DNA of 64,000 bases from Lunularia cruciata (lineage: Eukaryota > Streptophyta > Marchantiopsida > Lunulariales > Lunulariaceae). The first letter of the stretch is position 1; the number at the start of each line of letters is the position of its first letter. The position numbers were made by a program, and so were the translations under genes. The notes under the pieces are model-generated. The model made no database searches. It saw nothing but the letters and a program-made list of their open reading frames with translations, and was not told where the DNA came from. The stretch covers positions 46,066,001 to 46,130,000 of the forward strand of contig OX419760.1 of the NCBI GenBank assembly GCA_948567375.1, given 5' to 3'. Shown here one piece after another: positions 1 through 11,945 of this stretch.

Positions 1-66
1 TGGGACATCGGATGATTGAGTGTGAAATATGTGTTTTCTCTCTTCTCTTGTCCTCGGAGTATTACA
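1..66 (-). mobile_element. 5' end of a family C LTR, cut by the window edge
   Basis: Read on the minus strand, an LTR-like sequence starts at 66 with TGTAATACTCC and runs out of the window. The same stretch recurs at 25,381-25,478, and a diverged form starts the full LTR ending at 30,555. It directly abuts the last codons of a MULE transposase remnant, so it marks an insertion into that gene. Whether a whole element or a solo LTR lies beyond the edge cannot be seen. Confidence 0.6.
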
Positions 67-1470
67 AAATGCCACATAAGATAGAAATCACTCATTGCAA
101 GCAAATCCTTGCCATTCAACATTTGCAAAATACAATGGGTACAAGGCAATCCCATTGTCTTCATGAAGACATTAGAACAACTTTGAAGTTCTTCACCTCA
201 TTCCTCTTATGCCATCAACAACTGTCTATGAACTTTCTTCAGAGCATATAATGGTACTCATTGGATCACATTTTTGATAAAAAGTGTTGTTTGCAATCAT
301 GCAAAACTTGAATGTGCTCCATACCTTGTTATGGTTCAATTTCTTTGAGTCTATTCTCAAAGGCACCAAATAGTCAAACTTGAACATCTAGTAGATCTTT
401 AGTAGAGACCTTCAAGCATTGTTTTAAAATTGAGTGCTGATCCTCAACTTGAGAAGATGTAACATTATCAAAATGAATATGTTGATTTGTCCATGTTGCT
501 ACAAAGCGTTATTTGTATCCAATCCACATTATCCTCTAATAATTGATCATGGTTGGATTTGAGGCATATTTCACAGAGAGCACTACATAGTGTGGTAAAT
601 ATTTCTAGAGTCTTTGATTGCACCACATTTTTCCATTCACTTATGAATATATCCTAATTATCTTTAGGATCAAAGTACTTCTTATAATCAGCTAAAACAT
701 TCTTCTAAATATGCCAAATTCAAAGAAGATGCATTGAAGTAAGGAATGTGGAGGAAAGAGCATTCATCAAAGCAAGCTCACAATCTATGTCCATTGTAAG
801 CAGTTTGATATGCTTGTACTAGGTTGCAATGTGATCTAGAGTCCAATTGTGGTATGATTTTATTTCTTCTTGCAAGAAGGCAACTACAATTGTAAATGAT
901 GAATTGAAACTTGTGATTCCAACAACATGAAACATTGGCACTCAAAAGAGATTTGTTTTATATGTAGAATCTATCCCCAAAGAGTATGAATAGGCTTGAG
1001 CCAAAAGAATGCAGTCATGATGTGCAAAGAACAAATGAGTAACCTTTGTATCATTGCACAAGTAGTCACTCTAGTAGTTAGTATCTTGAAGATATCTAAA
1101 AGAGCAAGAATTGGTGGTCTATAGATAAGTTATATTTTTTGAAGTTGTGCTTGAGCAACCATGGCTTCTAAAAGCACAACCTTTCAAATTGTTCTAATTG
1201 TATGAGTGTCAAGAGTTGCTTGTCACCAAGCTATTGAAGCATGCTTTGGAGCAATGCTAGTAGCTAACATTTGAGATATCATTACACGTTGCTTTGGTCA
1301 AAGATGAAAAACAACCAGATGACCACTAATTTTTTCTAAAGGCTCATGGTTGTGCTCCCCATTGCAAACCTTAAGATCTCTATCACATATATGAAAGCAT
1401 CAATAGAGGATGAATGTGCAATCAATCAAGCAGGAATATTGAGTTTTACGGTGTCATATAGTAGTGGTTA
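67..1470 (-). pseudogene. Mutator-like (MULE/FAR1-type) transposase remnant
   Basis: Minus-strand translation gives a degenerate MULE transposase, the DDE enzyme that excises and inserts Mutator-type DNA transposons. In order there are: an N-terminal FAR1-like stretch CNGEHNHEPL (near 1,340-1,368); the first catalytic region GIDSTYKTN (near 965-990); the second region MDIDCELALMNALSS followed by MHLL (near 745-810); KNVLADYKKYF; and a C-terminal SWIM-like zinc motif with LPCTH and MWHF (near 70-150). Stops (TAG, TGA) interrupt it throughout, several where the family has Trp. The C-terminus is cut by a family C LTR. Terminal inverted repeats were not found. It resembles both active MULEs and their domesticated FAR1/FHY3 relatives; with this many stops it is dead either way. 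Confidence 0.8.
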
Positions 1471-2337
1471 GTGCTTTTGAAGCATCATATATACACACTT
1501 GATCACATATTAGGGTCATCAATTGATGTTTGAACAACATCTACCAACAAAGAATCCTTGAGAATGTTAAAAAAACAAACTTTGTAGCATGTCATCAAAG
1601 GAGCTATAAGAAGTTTCAATGGGAGGTAGCATGATGGAAGTCAAAAAGTTGTGCACTTGAATTCTTATGACACATGATCATAGGTATTTTAGTAGTTTTT
1701 AATATCTTCCTAGATTGTGAACTCTCTAGGATTTGACACTCAAGGGAAATCAAAACCAACAAGGAACAAGGAAAAACATCCCAAAATGACATTTACTGAT
1801 TTGTACATGATCTTCAGAAACTAACATTATGACTTATACAAGATGCTAACTAAATTAAGCCCTTTGGATATAACAGCTTGAGTTTTAATTCTAAACTTTG
1901 AGAAATAAATTAGCTTTCAGCTCAAAAGGAATGCAATATAATTGTTGAACAATTGGACACAACTCCCAAAAGACTACTGATACTCTTTGTGTAGAAAAGT
2001 ACACATTTATTAGACAATGGACTATTGTCTCATATTCCACATATTACATAAGAAGATGATTGGACATTTGGGACAAAGTCAAACAACACATTGATTTTTA
2101 GAAGAAAGCCAAAAATTTAGTTTAAAATTATAGAATTCATTTACCTCTTCTTTAGCTCAAACTTTATGATAGACTCACTTCCAGCAACTACAAAACTTGT
2201 TTGCTGATTTGATCTCCAAAAATAGAGGCTTTCTAGCTTGTTTGACCTCCTGAGTTGAGATAGAGACTTTCAAGCCCAATATGCTATTGACTTCAGCATT
2301 GGAGGTTTGAGCACAAGAAGATTTGAAAAACTTAAAA
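1471..2337. other. no recognisable gene
   Basis: AT-rich sequence next to the MULE remnant, probably its 5' part and flank. I see no convincing coding frame or repeat in it. Confidence 0.5.
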
Positions 2338-2760
2338 CAAATGTCTTCTACTTGCACTCCTCAATAACCCCCAATTGCTCAATGGCCCTAGATCCTCTTG
2401 TTTCCATATTTTCTTTTGAACAAAACTATGGGAGAATTGAAAAATAAAATAAAATAAAATGTCTCTAATTGCACTTCCTCAATAATCTGTACTTTCTTGA
2501 TGACTTTGAACTCTCCCATTTCTATATCATCTTCTCAAAAAAACTCTAGGAAAACTGAAAAATTAAATCAAATATCTTCTACCTACACTTCCTCAATAAT
2601 TTTCATTTCTAAATGACCCTATCTCCTTCTTAGCAAAAATCTAGGATAGTGAAATATCTCTTCTACCTATAATTCCTCAATAACACACACTTGCTTGATG
2701 ACCTAAACCCCCTATTTCTAAATTGTCTTCTCAACAAAACTATGCGAGAGTGCACTCAAC
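2338..2760. repeat. diverged ~110-bp tandem repeat, about 3.7 copies
   Basis: The phrase CTTCTACTTGCACTCCTCAATAA and variants recur near 2,343, 2,462, 2,574 and 2,659, each followed by a related stretch with CTCCCAT/CTTCTCAACAAAACT and a purine tail. Unit length is about 119, 112 and 84 bp. An (AAAAT)n run sits at 2,438-2,460. No coding meaning is apparent. Confidence 0.75.
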
Positions 2761-3423
2761 AAGTATGTTGTTACTCACACAAGATAGATGGTAGTATTAG
2801 TCACACAATGAAATTGTGGTATTGATCATGTCAATGTCATGGTCACACAAGACTATGACAAAAAAGTCAAGTAAGTAGTGATTAATGTAGAGCTAATGAC
2901 AAGAGAGTCAAGTTAGGGGTAATTAATTTATCATGTGACAAATGTAAGTCATTGGGACTACTTGTGCTTGCTCCTACAATCAAGCAGAATGGGTGGATTT
3001 AGTAAAATAGGTGGGTGGATTTAACATTAACCATTTTATTATTCAAGTGTATTTAATATCATATTTGAAATTGATGTTAGTTGTGTAGGTAAAATGAAAA
3101 TGGATTCCTCAAAACTCCCCAAGGCTCTAGAAATGGTACTCCTTCCAAGATATTTATATTGAAAATCATTCAATGATTCCTTGGCTGGAGACAACTCTTC
3201 TTCATCTTCATTCATGGATATATAATGGCACATTTCATCTTATTTTCCTACAATGGATAATAAATCTGTTGTTAAATAAGGATGATCTTATTAGGAGAAT
3301 CCTAAAATTACTAAAGTAAGAGATGTAGAACACATTTTGCTTTCAAGTGTGTTTTAGCTTCAATATAGAAGATAAATATCGATTGTTTTACCTTGAGTAT
3401 TCCAAGTGAGAGAGTACCAATTA
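2761..3423. other. no recognisable gene; left flank of element A
   Basis: AT-rich flank with no gene seen. Its last five bases, AATTA (3,419-3,423), are the left copy of the target-site duplication of element A. Confidence 0.5.
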
Positions 3424-3859
3424 TGTAACAATATGGAGTTTACCAATGAGTTAGTCAAGACTAACAAAATAGCAAATAGACCAAATTAGCCAAGAATTAT
3501 TAAAATATTCTAGAAGCATCTAGGAAGCTACTTGGTACCTTTCAAGTATTGGGTAATGTACATGCCAAGTGGTGACTTCTAAGAGGAAACTTCTTAAGTA
3601 ACTTAGCTTACATGCCAAATAGATGGTTTTTAGAAAGAAGCTTCTTGGGAAACTTCCCAACTAGTTTAGCTTATATGCCAAGTAGGCGGTTTCTTGAAGG
3701 AAGCTTCTTGAGAAGCTTCTCAAGAGCCTTGTATGCTTCCTTATAAATACCAAAGTGCAAGCTCATGCTAGGCATTTGGAATTTCTCTCATTTAAGAGTC
3801 CCAATGTGATCTTTCACTCCAATCTTCCATTCTTCTATTTCTCTCTTCCATCTTTTATA
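3424..3859 (+). repeat. 5' LTR of element A
   Basis: Starts TGTAACAATATGG and ends TTTATA just before the primer site. It contains a TATA box TATAAATA at 3,742-3,749 and, upstream of it, many GAAGCTTC/TTCTAGAA-type words that look like heat-shock-element cores. It aligns along its length with the LTR at 8,902-9,325. Confidence 0.92.
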
Positions 3860-3872
3860 TTGGTATTAGAGG
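3860..3872 (+). promoter_or_regulatory. primer binding site (initiator tRNA-Met type)
   Basis: TTGGTATTAGAGG directly follows the 5' LTR and is close to the usual plant site TGGTATCAGAGC. Sister copies read TTGGTAGCAGAGC (16,250) and TTGGTATCAGAG (18,887). Confidence 0.85.
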
Positions 3873-3889
3873 AGGAATGGGATGGATGG

Positions 3890-5050
3890 AATTTATGGAC
3901 CACCAAATCAATTTCTACTAAAAATTAGAACTTTTGTGTCCATGTACTACCAAATGATCTATTTATGTAGTTTATAGTCTCACACTTTGGGCAAAACTTT
4001 CTGAATGTGATCACCTTGTCCGATGAACCCTTGGTAATTTTGATTGTAACTAGTGGAGAGCGGTGGATTTGTTGCATTTATATGTTAACTTAGATAAATT
4101 GTAGGTAGTTTGATAAAGTTGTAGGCATGGCAGCAATGCCCAAAGTTATCATTGCCATGCAACAAAAAATTGAGCATCGTACTTGATTGTTGGAAGAAAA
4201 AGATCATCAACAACAAGATGCTATAGCAAGAGCACCATTTCAAAAAGGAGAAGAGCAAATCTGATTTCCAAAATTTTGGGTATTTGAAGGAAACAACCTC
4301 CAAGGCACAATGGAGAATTTTGTGTTTGATTGTGAATATTATTTTGAAACTACAAATCTTCAAGTTGAATGGAGATAAATTTTCTTGGCTTCAAGTCAAT
4401 AAGATGGAGTGGTAAAACTATGGTGGCAATTCCAATGGAGCTGAATGGCAATTTTTTATATCAATCTCAACATGAGAAGAATTCAAGAGTGAAATAATAA
4501 GGCAATTCCAAGTTATGAATGCCACACAAGCCGCTTGAGATAGGTTGGCAAAATTGAAGTAGACTTCTTCTATAAGAAGTTACATCACTTGATTGAAAAA
4601 CACTATAATAAAAATTCCAAATATATTAGAAGGTGAAGCTTTGGATCAATTTGTGAGGGGCTTGAAGTCATAAACCAAATTAGACATGGGCATCTGGGAG
4701 CCCAAACACTTGTAGACAGCCATGCAATTGGTTGAGCGCTTTGATTCCTTGGTTGTAACAACTTGGTCTCAACCATGACCTTCATAGAACTTGCTCACAC
4801 ACTACACAAGGGTGGAGGAGCCGGTACCAATGGAGATCAATGCCATCTAATAAAAACCACTTGGCCCTATAGGTACCAAAAGATTGCAACAAAATAGTGG
4901 TTGCTTTTATTGTCACCAAATTGGGCATCACATTGTTGAATGTCCACTCAAGACTGGATGACACCAATAAATTGCTCAATTGAAGTTTGTGGAATGTGAT
5001 GATCATGGAAATGAAGAATCCCAATAGGAGAAATCCAACCACCTAATGGG
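3890..5050 (+). pseudogene. gag of element A copy 1
   Basis: Degenerate gag, the capsid/nucleocapsid precursor. The leader resembles that of the sister copies at 16.3 and 18.9 kb. The clearest landmark is a CCHC zinc knuckle, CFYCHQIGHHIVEC (4,902-4,943), of the form C-x2-C-x4-H-x4-C, which binds RNA during packaging. Upstream sequence aligns codon by codon with 16,640-17,160 and, reversed, with 22,200-22,850. Many stops and frameshifts make it non-functional. The exact start is unclear because no open ATG frame survives. Confidence 0.8.
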
Positions 5051-5069
5051 AACTTGATTAGTTCCAATG

Positions 5070-5481
5070 GGATTGAAGGCTTGACTTATGCAAGTTTGCT
5101 TCACTTGCAAGGTACAATATTTGATTTGGGTTGAAGGATTTGGGTTGAAGGATTTGGATTGATTTGGAAGTTTAAAGAATTGCATGTCCATGCAATTAGG
5201 AAAGGAATTAAGTATACTTATCAAGCCAATAATTGGAAGTAGATCAATTATGGTGGATGGTAGAAAGGGTTATGCATATCGTCCTTCATATCCTATTACA
5301 ATCAAGATTGGGAAATAGTATTTGGAGTGTATGAGGTTTGTAGTGACACTTGTACACTATGATATCATTATGGGTTTACCTTGGCTTGAATTTCATAAGG
5401 TTCAATTTGATTGGACCTTATGATAAATTCAAGTGCAACACTAAGGTAGGAATTACCAATTAGGTTGTTTAACACCTTTGG
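5070..5481 (+). pseudogene. aspartic protease of element A copy 1 (interrupted)
   Basis: Retropepsin-like region that would cut the polyprotein. Fragments such as KNCMSMQLGKEL and MGLPWLEFHKVQFDW match the better preserved copy at 17,448-17,860, where the active-site stretch reads LVDFGSLENCMSMQ. It is interrupted by frameshifts and ends at an inverted solo LTR (5,482), after which the same protein continues at 5,869. Confidence 0.7.
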
Positions 5482-5868
5482 GTAAAAGATCAAGACCAAA
5501 GAGAGAAATAGGAGAATGGAAGCTCACATTGGGACAATTGAATGAGTGAAAACTCCAAATGCCTAGCATGCGCTTTGGCTCTTGTATTTATAGGGATCAT
5601 ACAAGGCTTTTGAGAAGCTTCTCAAGAAGCTTCCTTGAGCCGCTTTCTTGGAGTGCAAGCCAAGTTAATTGGGAAGCTTCTCAAGAAGCTTTCTTCTAGA
5701 AGCCACAAGCTAAGCTAGTTGGAAGTTTCTAAAAGCTTCCTTCTAGAAGCTATCTACTTGGGGTGCAAGCTAAACTAGTCGGGAAGCTTCCTAGATACTT
5801 CTAGAATATTCTAGGCTAATTTTGTCTTATTTGCTACTAACTTTATCATTAAACTCCATAATGTTACA
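5482..5868 (-). repeat. solo LTR of family A inserted inside element A, opposite orientation
   Basis: The reverse complement starts TGTAACATTATGGAG at 5,868 and carries the family A TATA box (TATTTATA on the plus strand, 5,585-5,592). Host sequence continues across it: CACCTTTG before and TTTGAGTAAGACACCT after, matching the uninterrupted CACCTCTGAGTAAGACACC at 17,851-17,873. The short TTTG repeat at both edges fits a target-site duplication. No internal sequence is present, so this is an LTR-LTR recombination product. Confidence 0.85.
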
Positions 5869-7330
5869 TTTGAGTAAGACACCTATAAATAATCAATCCC
5901 AAGATGAGAAGTTTGTGAATAAAGTAACCATAGAGCAAGCTTTGGAGGAAGATAAACCTATTTTTGTGGTGTGGATCAAGCCAATTGCACATGGAGAGTT
6001 TGAGGAAGGCAAGAAGCCTCATCAAACAATGGGTTGATCAAATAGTTCAAGAGTTTGCAGATGATCTACCAAAGGGATTACACTCCAATCATAATATGCC
6101 CTTCAAGATTGAGTTATTGCCATGAAGTACTCCAATGAGTAGACTACTCTATTGGCTCTCACCAAAAGAGTTGCACAAGCTTCAAACAACACTAACAAAA
6201 TTATTGGAGAACAATTTCATACAAACATAGTACATCTCCTTGGAGAACATAGGTACTATTTGTTCTAAAGAAGGACAAAGGACTTTGATTCTATATTGAT
6301 TACCATAGCCTCAATAAAAAAAATATAAATGCATACCTCTTGTCTTGAATTGATGAGTTGTTAGATCAATTGTGTGGAGTATGATTCTTCTCCAAGTTAG
6401 ATCTCCAAAGTGGCTATTTTCATATTCCCATTGATAGAGGGGATGTGCAAAAGACTACCTTTTGCACAAGGTATGAACATTTTGAAGGAAAGTTCTACCT
6501 TTTTGACTCACTAATGCTCTAATGATCTTCATAGATCAGATCCATCAAGTGTTGGATGGGTTATTGGATTGGTATGTGGTGGTGTTCTTGGATGATATCT
6601 TAATCTATAGCAAAATGAGAGCAAAATTATGTGCAAGAAGTCCTAAGACGAGAGTGTCAATGGAAGTTTTAGTACAAAAAGTCAAAGTGTGCCTTTTGGT
6701 AGAAGGGAGTTACCTTCTTGGGTCACAAGATCTCATTAGAGGGAATCAAGATGGAAGAGGAAAAAATCAAGGCCATTATTGATTGGCTTACTCCAAAGGA
6801 TATTTAGAGTTATGAACATTTAATGGATTGGCAAATTTTTACCAACAATTCATCCACTACTACGCTCATGTGACCACACCATTGACCAACCTCTTAGAGA
6901 AGACCTCAAGCTTAAAATGGACCACCAAGCACAAAGAAGTATTCTTAAAGGTTGAAACATATGGTGTCTTCAAGACCCATTCTTCAACTATATGATCCTT
7001 AACTACCTTGTATGGTTGATTTTGATGCTTCTAACTTTGCCATTGGAGTTGTGCTGCAATTATAAATTTCCAGATGTGCTACATCCTATTGCCTTTGTAT
7101 CTTGCCAACTAAACACTACAAAAAGAAATTACTCTACTCAAGATCAGAAACAACTAGCAATGGTATATACCACCACGATATGGAGAAATTATCTTTTGGA
7201 GAAACAAGTGATCATGCAAATTGATCACAAACCCTTATTGCAAACATCACATTTGGAACACATGAAGAGTCAACATCATTCATGGGAAGAACAACTATAA
7301 TTATTTGATCTTAAACTTGAGTACAAACCT
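5869..7330 (+). pseudogene. reverse transcriptase and RNase H of element A copy 1
   Basis: Continuation of pol. A short Lys/Glu-rich linker (5,895-5,965) precedes RT. RT shows the catalytic VVFLDDILIYSK (near 6,573-6,614). RNase H follows with HPIAFVSCQLN, RNYSTQDQKQLAMVY and the DHKPLL motif (7,080-7,240). Together these copy element RNA into DNA. Frames are broken by stops and small indels, for example around 6,180-6,520 and 6,780-6,990. The matching minus-strand copy is at 19,558-21,150. Confidence 0.88.
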
Positions 7331-7430
7331 GGTAGGTTCCATATTATCCTCCACATGATATTATGATGTCCTGATGTGAAGTCTTTTCCTCTCATCATGG
7401 CGGCAATTATGACAATGTAAATCAACTCCA

Positions 7431-8890
7431 AGGTCCAAATTTGAGTTTAGGACCACTTTACAACAAGATCCCTTTTTTTAGATGGTACAAGGTCATCTTG
7501 TTGCACATAACAAGGAATAAAACACCTTCTCCTTCAAGGAATGCCTTCTATTCTAGGAGAGCCAGATCTATGTTCCAGCCAAGGGTGATCTATGACTTAT
7601 GCACCTTCAAGAAACCCATGACTTACCAATCACTGGTCACATGGATGTGGATAAGACCTTGGGTACCCTACAATGCCAATGGTGGTAGCCCAACATGGCA
7701 CAAGATGTTTGAGATTTTGTCTGATCTTGTGAGAACTACCAATGCAACAAGACTAACAACCAAAAATCAAGTGGACTCCTTCAACCACTTTCCATCCCAT
7801 CTGCTTGATGGGAACACATGAGCTTAGATCTCATCACATCCTTGCCCAAGAAAAAGCAAAGTCACACAATGATCGTGGTGTTTGTGGATAAGCTTAGTAA
7901 GCAAATCCATTTAGCACTTACCTTTGATACAATAGATGCTCCAACATTGGCCCAAATCTACTTTATCAATGTCTTCAAGCATCATTGGATGCCTCATGTA
8001 CTCATCTCCAATTATGATCTTCGATTCATCAAATTTTTTTGGTAAGCACTCTTCCAGATACTTAGCACCAAGCATGCTTTTTCCATGGCTTATCATCCTC
8101 AAACTTATGGACAAAAAAAACTGAAAATCACACCTTAGAGGATATGCTTTGTGCATTTTTCAACATTCACCCACCAATTGAGATGAATGTCTTGCAGTTG
8201 TTGAGTTTACCTATACTAATTCCAAACAAGCAAGCATAGGATTCTCTCCCTTTTTCTTAATTTTGGCCAAGACCCACTTGTTCAAAATTCCCTTCTTGCT
8301 CCTCCTCCATCTCATGTTGCTAATAATTCCACCTTCTTAACCACAATTTCCCAATCCTTATAATAAGCCAAATCTCATCTCCTTTTTGCTCAAAATTATT
8401 GGAAACAATACATAGACAAACATTGTCATGATCTCACCTTTCAACTCAATGATAGGGTCATGCTTTCTTCTAGTAACCTACCCCTCCCACTTGATACCTA
8501 ATCCATAAACTTACTCCTAATTGGATAGGTCTATTTGATATCACCCAAGTCATTTCTCTAGTTGCTTATCAATTTGCCTTGCCTAATCATACGCAAATCC
8601 ACTTGGTCTTTCATGTTTCCAAGTTGAAACCCTTTTTTTCTAGTCCATCTTCCTTTCCCTCTTGTGTCCAACTTCCTCCTCCTCCCATCCTTATCAACAA
8701 TCATGAGGAGTATGAAGTTGATTGTATCCTTGCACATCACCACATTCAACATGGTCGCCAATAACATACGGAGTACAAAGGTATCTCCTTCATGATGCCA
8801 CTTGGGAGCCTCTTTCTCATCTTCAAAATGCACAAACAGCCATTGAACAGTTTGAAGCTTCCATGGTGATGAGGACATCATCAACCAGCA
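7431..8890 (+). pseudogene. integrase and chromodomain of element A copy 1
   Basis: The integrase core reads SLDLITSLPKKK, VVFVDKLSKQIHLA and HWMPHVLISNYDLRF (7,818-8,045). Downstream, EEYEVDCILAHHH (near 8,705-8,745) and, in a shifted frame, YLLHDATWEPLSHLQNAQ (near 8,776-8,830) form a C-terminal chromodomain, which in chromoviruses steers integration to particular chromatin. This places family A among the chromovirus branch of Ty3/gypsy. Several frameshifts and stops. The frame ends just before the 3' LTR. Confidence 0.85.
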
Positions 8891-8901
8891 GTGGAGGAAT
8901 A

Positions 8902-9325
8902 TGTAACAATATGGAGTTTACCAATGAGTTAGTCAAGACTCACAAAGTAACAAATAGATCAAATTAGCCAAGAATTATAAAAATATTCTAGAAGCATCTA
9001 GGAAGCTACTTGGTACTTTCCAAATATTGTGTAATGTGCATGCTAAGTGGTGACTTCTAGGAGAAAGCTTCCTAGCTAACTTAGCTTGCATGCCAAATAG
9101 ATGGTTTCTACAAGGAAGCTTCTTGGAAAGTTTCCTACCTAGCTTAGCTTGTATGCCAAGTAGGCAACTTCTAGAAGAAAACTTCTCAAGAGCCTTGTAT
9201 GCTTTCTTATAAATACCAAAGTGCAAGCTCATGCTAGGCATTCAGATTTTCTCTCATTCAAGAGTCCTAATGTGATCTTTCACTCAAATCTTCCATTCTT
9301 CTATTTCTCTCCTTGGTCATTTACA
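8902..9325 (+). repeat. 3' LTR of element A
   Basis: TGTAACAATATGGAG...CATTTACA, 424 bp, with TATA box TATAAATA at 9,208-9,215. Directly followed by AATTA, the right copy of the target duplication. Confidence 0.93.
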
Positions 9326-9926
9326 AATTATGATTGACAAGGTTCAATATAACTATAATGATGTGTTTAAAGGTACAGAGATGATCATTTATGGGAAGGT
9401 GATTGCAACACCTTCAAAGCAAATACATTTTACAAATGTATTTTCTTTGACCAGATGATGAAGAAGACACTTACAATTTTCAAGGAGAATTAGCATGATT
9501 CTACTATTCCAAGCTTACAAGAGACCTATATTTCCACCTTCAATATGTTTTGCAAAATGATCACAACTACATGTTTTATACTATATATATATATAAAAAA
9601 TTAATGTAGAGAATGCTTTCATTTATGTTACATATATGATTTATTGGATAAATTGAGAGAAGCTAAATATTGCCTTAACTTTGATTTTTCTTGTGTATAT
9701 TAGTAGACACTTGTTTGCTTCAAAAGTCACTTCAAAAGATGTAGCAAATTTCATTTTTTGCACAAAATATTAATATTTGAAAATGGATCATCTTTTTTGT
9801 TATTCTTATTATCAATACCCTTAAGTTTTTCATAGATAAGATACATGGAATAATCAATGAGGTATTGAATATTAGTGTTGTGGTTTCTTTATCTTGTACT
9901 TTTTTTTATCTATAATGAGATAAAAG

Positions 9927-10075
9927 GAAAGCAAAAAGAAAGCAAAAAGAAAGCACCAAATTAATAAAGTATTGTGATATTTGTAAGTAGAGATTCTTCT
10001 ATAGTAAATTATATCAATAAATTATTTTGATGTTTTTATAAGTAGAATTCTTTTGTAGTAAATCAAATTACAAAG
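9927..10075. repeat. short tandem duplications
   Basis: An AAAGCAAAAAG-type run (9,927-9,955) is followed by two diverged ~52-bp copies of TTTGTAAGTAGAGATTCTTC...TAGTAAAT (about 9,973-10,022 and 10,023-10,072). Confidence 0.6.
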
Positions 10076-10145
10076 TCTTGGAAAGGAAAAAAGCAACCAC
10101 CAAGAAGGATGGCAAGCCGGAGTCTTCTCATCCCATCCCATCTCT

Positions 10146-10192
10146 CCCTTATGTCTAATCCTTGTACATCCTTATAGGATGAGACATAAGGG
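10146..10192. repeat. hairpin with 11-bp perfect stem
   Basis: CCCTTATGTCT (10,146-10,156) pairs with AGACATAAGGG (10,182-10,192). Beyond one unpaired base, ATCC/GGAT extends the stem. Function unknown. Confidence 0.65.
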
Positions 10193-11156
10193 GTAAAATG
10201 GGGTTAAGTCTCAATAGTATTGGTATGAGATATCTGCCATACTACATCTAAGATATTCAAACTATGCAAGTTATGGAAAGAGGAGTTTATTTTATTTGGT
10301 CACAAGCTTTCAAATGAAAGAACCAAGAAAGCTATCAAAAAATAATATCAAATCTATCATGGACCGGTCAACTCCAAGTATACAAGTGACATCTAGGGAT
10401 TTAATGGGTTGATAAGCTTATGATGGTTAATATGGTAATGTATACATGTAACATTGTGTAACATGTTGTAAAATTACATACACATGTTTTAAACAAGGAC
10501 ATAAAATTCTGATGAAACAAGAAAGAGAAGTTTATGTTGCTTTAATTCAATGATTGGACTCATCTAATCCTAAAGAAACATGGTTCCAAGTTACCTTGTG
10601 GACTTGATTATATTGCTTTTAATTTTATTTTATTATGGAATCAAAGCTTAGTCAATATTTTGTATAGTAAATAATTTATACTTGATTGTACTTACCTCAA
10701 AGAGGTTGAATTCTACCAAGAGAAATTATTTATTAGGAACTATCTTACTTTATAGGATATCATAATTGTTACTTGTAACTTGTTATATTTATCAACATAA
10801 TTAACATTTAGCCATAAATCCAATCTTGTAATAATAAACTTTATAATGTTACACCTTATAATCTTATCATTAGGACCATCACATTTATTATTATCATGAG
10901 GACTATCTTGTTTATTTGGTCTTCTAATTTAGCAAGCCTTGCTTATTCTACATATATAAAATAAAACTAAAAAATATATAGATACTAATATATATGAGGC
11001 TTATTTATCATCTCTTATTAGCTTCATTTAACTTAGCATATCAAGGGGCTCACCATTACTTATAGTATGGAGGTATGGATACATCTTTGTCTTAGCTATT
11101 CAAATCAATCGAATAGTTTATTTGGATTTTTTGGGTATATCTTTGTCTTAGCCATA

Positions 11157-11332
11157 TATAGATCACGGGAATAAGTTCTCTTGTTTTCCCTATGGCATGT
11201 TTCCCCAAGTCCTAAGACATAAGAATAATCATTGAAAAATTCAAAATGAAATGATTAAATCTAGAATCTAGTGTTCTCTTAGTCACTTAGATCAAGGGAA
11301 TAAGTTCTTTTTTTTCCCTCAATGGCATGTTC
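11157..11332. repeat. direct repeat, ~45 bp, 130 bp apart
   Basis: GGGAATAAGTTCTCTTGTTT and the following CCCTATGGCATGTT (about 11,167-11,202) recur as GGGAATAAGTTCTTTTTTTT and CCCTCAATGGCATGTT (about 11,296-11,332). Confidence 0.65.
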
Positions 11333-11945
11333 TCAAAATCAAGGGAGGGAACAAAACCTAGAATGTAAATTAGATTTCTTCTCTACGAACCAGGTTTTGT
11401 TGATGAGATTTTTTTTCCAAGAAAGGCTCCGGTGCTTGGTTCCATGCTTCCCCTTTTTGCTTCACATTAAGGTGTTTCAAAGAGAGGTTGTTGGGCTCCA
11501 TAATTTATTTTATGGAACCTTGGAAACTCTATAATGATGCAAAGATTTTATAGGCAATATTTGTTGTCTTGTAAAATTTACCAGTAGCTTTTTTCTTGAC
11601 CAGCAAATTTTACAAAGATACCCGTAACCCCATAGAATCCATAGGCAAAAACTAGACCAAAAAATTTGCATTACATCAAGTGACAAGGCCATCAAGTTGT
11701 CCGGGTAGAGTATCTAAAAGGCCTCACTTCTTTTATGATACCCATAAAAATATTTATGAGCTTGATAGATTTCTATTGTCTTGAAGCAGAATGCTTATTC
11801 ATTGTAAAACAAAATTGATATGGTTTCCATATGGTTTCTATATGCGTCTATAATGAATGTAGTGGCAATGCATTTGAGCTAGAAGTCATCTTCAGTCAAA
11901 AAGAGAACTTCAAGGAACAAACACATTTAGTCCAATCTCTCTATC

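Larger units (their letters stand above)
3424..9325 (+). mobile_element. complete but decayed Ty3/gypsy chromovirus (family A, copy 1)
   Basis: Bounded by direct LTRs at 3,424-3,859 and 8,902-9,325, both starting TGTAACAATATGGAG, with a 5-bp target duplication AATTA at 3,419-3,423 and 9,326-9,330. Internal order is primer site, gag with CCHC knuckle, aspartic protease, RT, RNase H, integrase and chromodomain; RT before integrase defines Ty3/gypsy. A solo LTR of the same family lies inverted at 5,482-5,868. Frameshifts and stops in every domain mean it cannot encode a working polyprotein. Four further family A LTRs lie in this window, at 5.5, 15.8, 18.5 and 23.1 kb. Confidence 0.92.

Noticed and set aside
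12-251. 79-codon plus-strand frame at the window start
   Set aside because: Antisense to the LTR and the MULE C-terminus, both better supported.
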